From positions 1-10,012 of the forward strand of contig JAGLOH010000050.1 in the NCBI GenBank assembly GCA_023139025.1: 10,012 nucleotides of DNA. Reading direction: 5' to 3'. Under the pieces are notes generated by a model. The model was given only the letters and a program-made list of their open reading frames with translations. It had not been told where the DNA came from and ran no database searches. Position numbers and translations under genes: made by a program. Numbering within the stretch: the stretch's first letter is position 1; every line of letters starts with the position of its first letter. This document shows positions 1 to 6,149 of this stretch, one piece after another. Origin of the DNA: Candidatus Heimdallarchaeota archaeon. Its GTDB lineage: Archaea > Asgardarchaeota > Heimdallarchaeia > Heimdallarchaeales > Heimdallarchaeaceae.

Positions 1-81
1 CAGGATTCGAACCTGCGACCTCCAGCTGTCTCCAGTATAAACTTCCGAAGGCTGGTGCCTTATCCACTAGACTACTGGCCC
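1..81 (-). tRNA. tRNA-Arg(UCG), intron-containing, 3' end outside window
   Basis: Read on the minus strand the gene starts with the acceptor strand GGGCCAG (81-75), then a D-arm (GTCT/AGGC stem), the anticodon stem CCAGC/GCTGG (55-51 with 26-22), variable loop AGGTC, and a T-arm with the TTCGAAT loop. The spliced anticodon loop reads CTTCGGA, so the anticodon is UCG (48-46), for arginine CGA codons. Anticodon identity depends on recognising the intron at 28-44; with the intron removed the stem and loop are regular. The window edge cuts the gene after CCTG, so the last T-stem base, the 3' acceptor strand and the discriminator base are not visible. A TATA-like box lies about 24 nt upstream. Confidence 0.93.
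28..44 (-). other. 17-nt archaeal tRNA intron (canonical position 37/38) with BHB motif
   Basis: The intron lies between G37 and A38. The precursor folds into a complete bulge-helix-bulge: outer helix is the anticodon stem; central 4-bp helix CTTC/GGAG (one G-U pair); 5' bulge GGA cut after GG; 3' bulge ACA cut after AC; inner helix AGT/ACT closed by a TTAT loop. Cleavage after the second base of each bulge gives exactly a 7-base anticodon loop. This is the substrate of the archaeal tRNA splicing endonuclease. Confidence 0.9.
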
Positions 82-97
82 ATACTATTTTTTCTTT

Positions 98-111
98 CAT
101 TATACTTTTTA
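98..111 (-). promoter_or_regulatory. TATA-like element of the tRNA-Arg gene
   Basis: On the minus strand this reads AAAAAGTATAATG, centred about 24 nt before the first tRNA base at 81. That is the usual TATA-to-start distance in archaea. No other signal is obvious between the tRNA and the coiled-coil gene. Confidence 0.5.
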
Positions 112-192
112 TCTTTTCTGTTGAAAGCTTAACAATTGCTCATCACATATGATATTTAGAACTAAAAGGGATTTTGAAATATGAGAAAGAGA

Positions 193-1407
193 TTAGCGAG
201 GAATACCATTTTCAATCCATGAATTTATGAGTCTCTCGAACTCCTTTTTCTTTTTTATAGATTGAGTTTGATATGCATAAATCTGTGACATTGCTAATCC
301 GCCAAGTTCAATATAAGCCTCATCCATATCACATATTGCAGAGATTCTAGCTTTCCAATTCTCATCAGTATCTGCTTGTTGAGCATAAGACACGAACAAT
401 TTCAATATTTTTTCGATCTTTGAAGAAACAGCTGACTCATCGGTAACAGGTTTTGTGGTAACGTTTATTTTAGCAGGTTTAGATTCTTCTCTAGGTGTTG
501 GTTTAGGCTCAGGTTTGGGTTCAGGTTTTGATTCAGCTTTTGGAGCTGGTGTAGTAGAGGGTTTTTCAACTTCTTGTGATTCATCAAAAATGTTTTCCTT
601 AATAATAGGTCTTGACGAGCTTGCTGAAGGTGAAGGCATAGATTCTTTTTGAGGTTCTTCTCTAATTGGTGCAGATTCCTTCTTTTCAGAAACTGAAGAG
701 GGAGTAGCGAATTTTATCTGATCTGGAGAAATTGTATCTGCTGCTTTGGGTGCAGGCATAGAACCGGTAGATGCAGTAGATGCAACCTTTGAGGAAGCTG
801 TAAAAGCACCCTTTGGAACAGACAATGTTATGTGAGGAATCTGCCTTGCATTAATGATTGCTTCTAAACCTATGTCAATTGGTTCAACTAATGGTTTTAG
901 AGAGGGCGTTTCTGCCCCAAGTTTTAGTATTTTTTCTTTTAGGGTTTGACTTCCAGCTGTCATAAGACTAAGTTTTTTTCTAAGCTCTTGGTTTTCTTCT
1001 TGCAGTTTTTCTTCTCCTTTTTCAGCTTCGGTTTCAATTGATTCAATTGAACCCATCAGAGCATGCATCTGCAGTTGAAGTTCTTCTCTTTCAGCGTTAA
1101 ACAAATCCTGTTGTAATCGTGTATCTTCTATTTCTTTATCTAGATCTACCTTCTCTTTTTGCAAGTCTTCAACTAATTTAGATAGATGATCTAATTCTGT
1201 TGTCAGTTCACGAACTTTTTCATCTGATTGTGTTTGAGACATTTTTTCTTGAAGTTTTTCAAAAAGTTTAATTCTACGCATTGCTAATTGAGGAGAAATA
1301 TTTTCTTTTTTCATGAAATTAAGAATATACTCTAAATCGTGGGGTTGAATGCTGTACTTCTTAAGAAGTTCTTCTATGGAAATGTCCCTTTCACTCATAA
1401 CCTTCAT
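193..1407 (-). CDS. Coiled-coil protein with Pro/Ser/Glu-rich linker, function unknown
   Basis: I do not recognise this 404-residue protein. A short helical head (about 8-45) leads into a long charged heptad-like coiled coil (about 45-165, rich in Glu, Lys, Leu and Gln). A hydrophobic patch follows (about 170-200). The low-complexity linker (about 200-325) includes PEPKPEPKPTP. A compact helical C-terminal part (about 327-404) contains aromatic residues and a KKKK run. No membrane segment, signal peptide or nucleotide-binding motif is visible, so it is probably a soluble scaffold or structural protein. The ATG at 1407 is preferred because a TATA-like box (1430-1437) lies 26 nt upstream, which fits a leaderless transcript; an ATG at 1398 is the alternative. 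It is transcribed away from the membrane protein gene at 1506. Confidence 0.85.
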   Translation of the reverse strand: MKVMSERDISIEELLKKYSIQPHDLEYILNFMKKENISPQLAMRRIKLFEKLQEKMSQTQSDEKVRELTTELDHLSKLVEDLQKEKVDLDKEIEDTRLQQDLFNAEREELQLQMHALMGSIESIETEAEKGEEKLQEENQELRKKLSLMTAGSQTLKEKILKLGAETPSLKPLVEPIDIGLEAIINARQIPHITLSVPKGAFTASSKVASTASTGSMPAPKAADTISPDQIKFATPSSVSEKKESAPIREEPQKESMPSPSASSSRPIIKENIFDESQEVEKPSTTPAPKAESKPEPKPEPKPTPREESKPAKINVTTKPVTDESAVSSKIEKILKLFVSYAQQADTDENWKARISAICDMDEAYIELGGLAMSQIYAYQTQSIKKKKEFERLINSWIENGIPR

Positions 1408-1505
1408 TTAAATCATACTAAGATTTAACTTAATAAAGTTTAGTTGTTGGCGGGGAAAGGAAACGTTTTTTTATCTGGATGGCCTTTTTTTTCCAAGGTG
1501 AGTTG
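1408..1505. promoter_or_regulatory. Divergent promoter region
   Basis: This short spacer separates the coiled-coil gene (-) from the membrane protein gene (+). For the minus gene, TTTATTAA at 1430-1437 is a good TATA candidate. For the plus gene, GTTTTTTTATC at 1465-1475, preceded by purine-rich GGAAAC, may be a BRE/TATA pair, with the AT-rich 1423-1438 stretch as an alternative. A ribosome site AAGGTGA (1495-1501) stands before the ATG at 1506. Confidence 0.45.
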
Positions 1506-2531
1506 ATGGTTGAGCTTAAAGGATTGATGGTAAATAGATTAATTGTTTTACTTCAAATTTTCATATTTCCAGCATACTTCTATGTTTGGATGAATATAGA
1601 ACCGATGAAAAGTGTAACTCTAGATGGTTTCTTTTTCTGGGGAACCAATCCTTTATCAGGGACACCAGAAGCAGTTATATTACGAGGTATAGCTCCACTA
1701 ATTTTTGCACTACCATTTTCACTTGTTTCTTTGGTTAAAGCAACACGAGTCGCTAGTTCATACGAGCTCATGTGGAGGGCTTTAGGAAAAGTAAGAATCG
1801 ATACAAAAATCTTTTACATGGTTAATGCGATTTTCTGTTTGTTCTTCTTAATATTGCCATTTGGTGCTCCTTTAATATCTGTGTTTGGAGCGTTTTTTGC
1901 AGTCAAACTAATATTATATGCATTTGGAGTCAAAAAGAATGTACCTACTATTTTAGTTGTCATCCCAGGATTATTTCTAGCTGCCATCCCTTTGATGATA
2001 ACAATTGCTTTCTTTGCTGAGTATTCACAGGTGTTTGTACCAATTTGGAGCCTATGGACAGGTTACGCGCCAATTTTCTATGGAGTGGTTTTATGCTTAG
2101 CTTGCGCGATTGCTATAGGTAATTTTCTGATGCTTCTTAGAGAGGGAGCCTCACAAGTATCCTATAAGAAGGAAATTGCTGATAGAATTGGTTTAATTAT
2201 TAAGTTGTTCTTGTTTGGAGGAATCTTAGCACTCTTTGCTTTTGTTGATAAATGGTCATTGAATGGTCTTTCAATATTCATTATCAATATTATAGCTGTT
2301 GCACTAAGTGTATTCGAAACATTTGTGCGCTGGAGAAAGCAAATGATGAAAGAAACAGGTTCAGGTGGAAGAATAATGGTTATTCTCTTCATTGCTGTAA
2401 ACTTCTTTGTTAAATATATGGCAAGACCTGAAATAGCAATCACAATAATTGTTGCATTGTCAGCTTGTATATTCTTTGCGCTCTTCATTGTAGCGTATAA
2501 ATATGCTACAGATGAAACATTGTTTGAGTAA
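1506..2531 (+). CDS. Polytopic membrane protein, function unknown
   Basis: This is a very hydrophobic protein of 341 residues with roughly nine or ten membrane-spanning helices and only short connecting loops, some of them positively charged (for example VRWRKQ before the last two helices). No transporter, protease or enzyme signature is recognisable, and there is no large soluble domain. I chose the ATG at 1506 because AAGGTGA stands four bases before it; the frame is open from an ATG at 1479, which has no ribosome site and would add nine residues. The V-ATPase subunit E gene follows 103 bp downstream with its own TATA box, so shared transcription is possible but not required. It is not V-ATPase subunit I, which is nearly twice as long and has a large N-terminal soluble domain. 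Confidence 0.85.
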   Translation: MVELKGLMVNRLIVLLQIFIFPAYFYVWMNIEPMKSVTLDGFFFWGTNPLSGTPEAVILRGIAPLIFALPFSLVSLVKATRVASSYELMWRALGKVRIDTKIFYMVNAIFCLFFLILPFGAPLISVFGAFFAVKLILYAFGVKKNVPTILVVIPGLFLAAIPLMITIAFFAEYSQVFVPIWSLWTGYAPIFYGVVLCLACAIAIGNFLMLLREGASQVSYKKEIADRIGLIIKLFLFGGILALFAFVDKWSLNGLSIFIINIIAVALSVFETFVRWRKQMMKETGSGGRIMVILFIAVNFFVKYMARPEIAITIIVALSACIFFALFIVAYKYATDETLFE

Positions 2532-2546
2532 TTACTCGTTGAATTA

Positions 2547-2567
2547 AGGAATTAATAATTAATTCCT
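2547..2567. repeat. Perfect 21-bp inverted repeat upstream of the atpE promoter
   Basis: Half-site AGGAATTAA (2547-2555) is followed by a TAA spacer and its exact reverse complement (2559-2567). It starts 16 bp after the stop of the membrane protein gene and ends about 8 bp before the TATA box of the ATPase subunit gene. It could be an operator for a dimeric regulator or an AT-rich hairpin at the end of the upstream transcript. The sequence alone does not decide. Confidence 0.5.
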
Positions 2568-2574
2568 AACCAAA

Positions 2575-2585
2575 ATTTTTATATG
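2575..2585 (+). promoter_or_regulatory. TATA box for V-ATPase subunit E
   Basis: TTTTTATATG, preceded by an AAAA tract, predicts transcription from about 2605. This falls after the first in-frame ATG (2593) and before the ATG at 2635. It supports the later start and gives a leader of about 30 nt carrying the ribosome site GAGAGGG (2623-2629). Confidence 0.55.
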
Positions 2586-2634
2586 CCGACTTATGAAGTC
2601 CTTATTAATTCCCCCCAGCTTTGAGAGGGTTCCA

Positions 2635-3267
2635 ATGAGCAGCAAACATAATGATACAGAAATAACTATAAAGATTGAAGAAAATACTGAGAAGATAATA
2701 AAGGAAATCTTAGCTGATCAGAAAAAAACAATTGCTTCTGTCAACAAGGAAACAGAAGGAAAGATCAAAGCAATTCAAGAAAAGATTGTAGAAGAAGCAA
2801 AAATCAGAGCTGATTCTGAATTTTCAAAAAAGAAAGCAAAGAAAGAGCTTGAGCTTAAACTTCAAATTACAAAACATAGAGACGATTTGGTCTATGGTCT
2901 CATAGAAAAAGCAAAAAAGAAAATAACTGCTTTCACAGGTACCAAAGAGTATGAGAAAAGTCTTGAAAAATTGGTTTTAGAAGCTGTTTTAACTCTTAAA
3001 CAACCTGAAATTACTGTTTTATGTAGAAAAGAAGACAAAGATATATTCTCTAAACAGTTTTTTGACAATGTTTCTAAACAAATCACAAACAAAGAACTTA
3101 AAGTGAAATTTAACCTGTCAAAAGATTTTATCAAATCAATCGGTGGAATAAAGATAGAGTCCACTGATGGAAAAATCAGCATTAACAATACTTATGAGAA
3201 GAGAATTGAAAGGTCATTAGATGGGTTAAAAAGAGAACTCTCAATATTACTCACACAAGAAAGTTGA
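2635..3267 (+). CDS. atpE: V/A-type ATP synthase subunit E (peripheral stalk)
   Basis: Subunit E forms the peripheral stalk (with the G/H subunit) that holds the catalytic A3B3 head still while the rotor turns on the cytoplasmic face of the membrane. The 210-residue product has the family layout: a long charged N-terminal helix (about 10-100, Lys/Glu rich) and a globular C-terminal domain (about 101-210). The hallmark closing segment, about 170-195, carries GGIKIESTDGKI followed by NNTYEKRIERSL. Length is normal for the family. An ATG at 2593 is in frame, but the TATA box at 2575-2585 and GAGAGGG before 2635 favour the shorter form. The other ATPase subunits, usually in one operon, are not in this window. 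The next gene starts 5 bp after the stop. The symbol follows archaeal usage and is not the bacterial F0 subunit c. Confidence 0.92.
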   Translation: MSSKHNDTEITIKIEENTEKIIKEILADQKKTIASVNKETEGKIKAIQEKIVEEAKIRADSEFSKKKAKKELELKLQITKHRDDLVYGLIEKAKKKITAFTGTKEYEKSLEKLVLEAVLTLKQPEITVLCRKEDKDIFSKQFFDNVSKQITNKELKVKFNLSKDFIKSIGGIKIESTDGKISINNTYEKRIERSLDGLKRELSILLTQES

Positions 3268-3272
3268 TATCT

Positions 3273-3869
3273 ATGAGCAAAAAAATCTGGGCAAAAACAA
3301 GTGTGTTTCTTTTATTGGCTATATTTATGTTACATCCGTATTCAAACGTTGCTAGAGCACAAACAGATCAATATATTGGTGCGTTTAATGGCCGCATTTC
3401 TGAAACATATATTACTAGAAACACTAGGGTTACAATTCAAGCAACTATTGTTAACTTTGGTGATTTAGAAATTGAAGTAATATCCTTCAATGTTGATTTT
3501 ATTCATTTAGGTGGAAATGACAGATTCAACACAACTTACAGTATAAATTATGATTTTGATCACAGAACTCTTGAACCTGGAGCTAGTTTAACAGGCACTC
3601 TTAGGGAAGAAATTACAAGTCCAGAAGCGGATTATAATGTATCAATATACTTCTTAGCACTTGATGTTTATCATCCACATGCAACCTTTGGACCTAGTGC
3701 TGTAAATTACATAGCTGCTGAAAATATTACAGTATCTGTTGTTGATTTCGGCGGACCTTCAAACATAATTTTAGGTATTGGTCTAGCTTTTGCTGCCGGT
3801 GTAGGAATTGTTGTGATTGTAATTATTTATGGTTGGTTAAAAGAAAAATTAACAAAGAGAAGATATTAA
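3273..3869 (+). CDS. Secreted/surface protein with signal peptide and C-terminal membrane anchor
   Basis: This 198-residue protein starts with a Sec signal peptide: positive head, hydrophobic core (about 10-21) and a likely cut after ARA (29). The middle (about 35-160) is beta-rich, with an alternating pattern like an immunoglobulin/CARDB-type sandwich (TRVTIQATIVNFGD and LEPGASLTGTL). It holds three N-glycosylation sequons: NTT at 86, NVS at 122 and NIT at 151. One transmembrane helix (about 164-187) and a basic tail (KEKLTKRRY) put the sandwich outside and the tail in the cytoplasm. The ATG at 3273 follows the atpE stop by 5 bp, so both are probably on one transcript; an in-frame TTG at 3264 would overlap atpE. 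No specific family is recognised. The stop is 11 bp from that of the convergent zinc-ribbon gene. Confidence 0.85.
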   Translation: MSKKIWAKTSVFLLLAIFMLHPYSNVARAQTDQYIGAFNGRISETYITRNTRVTIQATIVNFGDLEIEVISFNVDFIHLGGNDRFNTTYSINYDFDHRTLEPGASLTGTLREEITSPEADYNVSIYFLALDVYHPHATFGPSAVNYIAAENITVSVVDFGGPSNIILGIGLAFAAGVGIVVIVIIYGWLKEKLTKRRY

Positions 3870-3880
3870 CTGAGTTAAAT

Positions 3881-4351
3881 TTAAGTTAGATTTAGCAACC
3901 AACTTTTAGGAAGGTAAACCAAACCTTCTTTTATCATTTGTAAAAGAATTTTTTCTAGCTTGTTTAACCCAATATTAAATAAATCACAACTTCTGATCAA
4001 ATCATCTAAAGTTCCTGAAACATTCCCCTTTACCAGATGTAAAATAGTATCAGATAGCGATGCTGAAGGTATATCGGGGAGTTCAATTTGTTTTTGTACA
4101 TAACTTTCAATTAAATTGGCAATTAACTCAACATGGGAATCAGCAATAGAAAAAAATTTCTCTGCTAAGTCTGTATTTAGATTTCCAGCTTTAAGAAAAA
4201 CATCACAGTCGTGAGACGATTTATTACAAATTATTGCTTCTCCAGAAGTGTAAGTGATGATTTTACTACAGTTATTACAAAATCTGTGTCTGTAATTATC
4301 TGGAATTTCATTGATTGTCTCACAATTGTTGCATCGAAAAAGAATTCTCAT
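3881..4351 (-). CDS. Zinc-ribbon protein with helical C-terminal domain, coupled to TrmI
   Basis: The 156-residue product opens with a zinc-ribbon pattern, C7-X2-C10 and C25-X2-C28, with two more cysteines at 42 and 49 and a histidine at 47. The rest is helical. The end (about 105-156: TLDDLIRSC, LEKILLQMIKEGLVYLPKSWL) looks like a small winged-helix fold, with a final hydrophobic strand after EGLVY. Its ATG at 4351 overlaps the trmI stop as ATGA, so the two are almost certainly translated together. The ribbon and winged helix suggest nucleic-acid or protein binding, and the coupling suggests a job near tRNA modification; both are inferences. I recognise no named family. It is the last gene of the unit and ends 11 bp from the convergent surface protein gene. 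Confidence 0.85.
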   Translation of the reverse strand: MRILFRCNNCETINEIPDNYRHRFCNNCSKIITYTSGEAIICNKSSHDCDVFLKAGNLNTDLAEKFFSIADSHVELIANLIESYVQKQIELPDIPSASLSDTILHLVKGNVSGTLDDLIRSCDLFNIGLNKLEKILLQMIKEGLVYLPKSWLLNLT

Positions 4352-5148
4352 TCATCTACTTCCTCAAACAATTTTCGTGCAAAGATCAAAAAACCAGTAT
4401 GACCGATCATTCTGGTTTTAGGTCGGATAGCATGTGGTTTTAGTTGAATATCTCTACGTATCAATTCAAAAGCTTGTATGTCACCAAAACTGAATTCAAG
4501 AAATTTGGTAAATACTTTTTCAATTTGATTATATGTTGGTAAGAAGACTGTAATTATTCCACCATATTTTAAGGAGTCAAAAGCATATGGAATTACTGTA
4601 CAAGGGTCACCTAAATCTAGAACTACGGCATCAACGTCCTTTTCATCAAAACCAGTTGAAACATCCTTAAGTTTCATAGAAACATATGATTCAACTCCAA
4701 TTCGTGAAAGATTTTTCTTTGCTGTATTGAATGCATCTTCTCTGTTTTCATATGTGAAAACATGTCCAGCTGAACCAACATATGTTGCAAGAATTGATGT
4801 TAAAGCTCCGCTACCTGTACCTGCTTCAATAACTCGACTACCAGGTTTTATTCCCCCGTTTAATAAGATTGATCCTGCATCTTTTGTATATATTATCTGA
4901 GAACTGTGAGGGATTTGTTTAAGAAAATCACTAGGAATTGGGTTGTAGATAGTTAAACTGAATGATTTGTTGGTTGTTACTTTGATTCCAAATGGTTTTC
5001 CTATGATTTGATCAAAATCAAAAAAACCTTTATGGCAATGAAATTGTTGTCCACTAATTGCTTTAGCTAGCCATCTTTTCCTTTCATCTAGAACAATTAA
5101 TACATCAGAGCCAGCAGTAATTTGATCATTTTCATTAGATGTTGCCAT
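4348..5148 (-). CDS. trmI: tRNA (adenine-57/58-N1)-methyltransferase TrmI
   Basis: TrmI uses S-adenosylmethionine to methylate N1 of adenines 57 and/or 58 in the tRNA T-loop, which stabilises the tRNA elbow. The 266-residue protein has the family hallmarks: an N-terminal beta domain, IYTKDAG (86-92), the SAM-binding motif VIEAGTGSGALT (106-117), an acidic ribose-binding Glu in YE (133-134), DLGDP (178-182, usually DxPDP) and the C-terminal RPKTRMIGHTGFL (242-254). Length matches archaeal homologues, which work as homotetramers. The ATG at 5148 is chosen over an in-frame TTG at 5157; a TATA-like box at 5177-5187 lies about 34 nt before it, giving a very short leader. The downstream zinc-ribbon gene overlaps by four bases. 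Confidence 0.93.
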   Translation of the reverse strand: MATSNENDQITAGSDVLIVLDERKRWLAKAISGQQFHCHKGFFDFDQIIGKPFGIKVTTNKSFSLTIYNPIPSDFLKQIPHSSQIIYTKDAGSILLNGGIKPGSRVIEAGTGSGALTSILATYVGSAGHVFTYENREDAFNTAKKNLSRIGVESYVSMKLKDVSTGFDEKDVDAVVLDLGDPCTVIPYAFDSLKYGGIITVFLPTYNQIEKVFTKFLEFSFGDIQAFELIRRDIQLKPHAIRPKTRMIGHTGFLIFARKLFEEVDE

Positions 5149-5176
5149 AGAATTCAAGCAAAAAAAGGAATAAGAG

Positions 5177-5187
5177 AATAAAAATTT
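5177..5187 (-). promoter_or_regulatory. TATA-like element for the trmI unit
   Basis: On the minus strand this reads AAATTTTTATT, about 34 nt before the trmI ATG, which predicts a leader of only several bases. It lies in the 60-bp gap just past the stop of the upstream SDR gene. Confidence 0.4.
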
Positions 5188-5208
5188 ATTTTTCTAGTAG
5201 AGAAACCT

Positions 5209-6021
5209 TCAGATCTTTTTTCCATACATGTTATCGGTACTACTCCCGATTAATTTTATAGCTTGTTTCCTTGAAATAAGCCGTCGTATAAGGAAAGTAA
5301 CAAGTTTGTTAGTTATACCAGGAACGAAACTTGGTCTTTTCCCCAGTTTAGCAATAGCTTCTTGAGCTACTTTCATAGGATCCATTGGTTTAGGTACTAA
5401 AAAGCCTGGATCATCAGGTTCTGTAGCCATATAATTTGGAGTATTTGTAGCTCCTGCTGCGCAAGCCAAAACATCAATATTGTGAGCTCTTAGTTCATAC
5501 CATAATCCCTCTGCTAAGACGATATTATAGGCTTTAGTTGCAGCATAATGAGCTGTTAATGGAGTACCTTGAAAGCCAGTCATTGAACTAATTAAGATGA
5601 TTCCGCCCTTTTCTCTCTTCTTCATCAGCTTTCCAAAGTGATCAATCAAAATTGCAGGTCCTCTGCAATTTATATTAATGGCTTTAAGATGTTCCTCCAT
5701 ATTAAAATCCAGAAATAATCCTATAGGAACAATAGCAGCATTATAAACTAATGTGCCAATCTCTATATCTATTGTGTGTTCTTTCAGAATATTGAATGTA
5801 GAAGACTCTGCTAAATCTGCACTAATAATTCGAACTTCTACCCCATATGTTTTTTCTATTTCAACAGATAATTCTTCAAGTAATGGTTTTCTCCTTGCAA
5901 CCAGAACAAGATTGATTCCTTTCATTGCAAGCACTCTTGCAAAAGCCTCTCCGATTCCTTGAGATCCACCAGCAATCAGTGCCCAAGGACCGTATTTTTG
6001 TTTAAATTTCTCTTTTTTCAT
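5209..6021 (-). CDS. Short-chain dehydrogenase/reductase (SDR), classical type
   Basis: This is an NAD(P)-dependent oxidoreductase of the classical SDR family, 270 residues. The dinucleotide motif AGGSQGIG (17-24) is the TGxxxGIG variant. ARR (42-44) after the second strand suggests a preference for NADP(H). Asp69 in ADL, NAA (94-96, in place of NAG), catalytic Ser146 in ISS and the YAATK pair Tyr159/Lys163 are all present, so it should be active. The overall pattern (KYGPWALIAGG start, substrate loop with proline-rich VPKPMDP, basic C-terminal helix region) resembles the COG0300/17-beta-hydroxysteroid dehydrogenase-like branch. The substrate is unknown; a lipid or fatty-acyl compound is only a guess. 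The ATG at 6021 is preferred to a TTG at 6027, and a TATA box at 6051-6057 lies about 33 nt upstream. Confidence 0.9.
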   Translation of the reverse strand: MKKEKFKQKYGPWALIAGGSQGIGEAFARVLAMKGINLVLVARRKPLLEELSVEIEKTYGVEVRIISADLAESSTFNILKEHTIDIEIGTLVYNAAIVPIGLFLDFNMEEHLKAININCRGPAILIDHFGKLMKKREKGGIILISSMTGFQGTPLTAHYAATKAYNIVLAEGLWYELRAHNIDVLACAAGATNTPNYMATEPDDPGFLVPKPMDPMKVAQEAIAKLGKRPSFVPGITNKLVTFLIRRLISRKQAIKLIGSSTDNMYGKKI

Positions 6022-6048
6022 GTTCAAAACTACTACTCATCAAGGTTC

Positions 6049-6060
6049 ATTATAAAATTA
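6049..6060 (-). promoter_or_regulatory. TATA-like element for the SDR gene
   Basis: The minus strand reads AATTTTATAATG. Its core TTTTATA is about 33 nt before the ATG at 6021, which predicts a leader of only a few bases and argues that the SDR gene has its own promoter. Confidence 0.5.
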
Positions 6061-6111
6061 AGTATTGAAATTTTACATGGTTGTAATGGTATATTTCTAA
6101 TATTGTGGAAA

Positions 6112-6149
6112 AAATTTGAGTAGAAAAAGGAGAAAAATGAAAAGAAAAA
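6112..6149 (-). terminator. T-tract terminator after the P-loop protein gene
   Basis: Directly after the stop, the minus strand carries a run of T-rich blocks (TTTTTCTTTT, ATTTTTCTCC, TTTTTC and a further ATTTTTT). Archaeal RNA polymerase stops at such T-tracts without needing a hairpin. Confidence 0.45.

Noticed and set aside
499..535. Possible short DNA tandem repeat (CAGGTTT-like units)
   Set aside because: It simply encodes the PEPK repeats of the linker; the units are few and imperfect, so it is not a separate element.
455..652. Plus-strand open frame opposite the PEPK linker of the coiled-coil gene
   Set aside because: It is the glycine/serine-rich antisense shadow of a low-complexity Pro/Lys/Glu repeat, with no independent start signal.
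2162..2488. Minus-strand open frame inside the membrane protein gene
   Set aside because: Antisense shadow of hydrophobic codons; no promoter, ribosome site or domain.
1506..2531. V-ATPase subunit I as identity for the membrane protein next to atpE
   Set aside because: Subunit I is far longer with a large soluble N-terminal half; this protein is all membrane and lacks any recognisable motif of it.
2892..3188. Minus-strand open frame inside the ATPase subunit E gene
   Set aside because: Antisense shadow of a confidently assigned gene.
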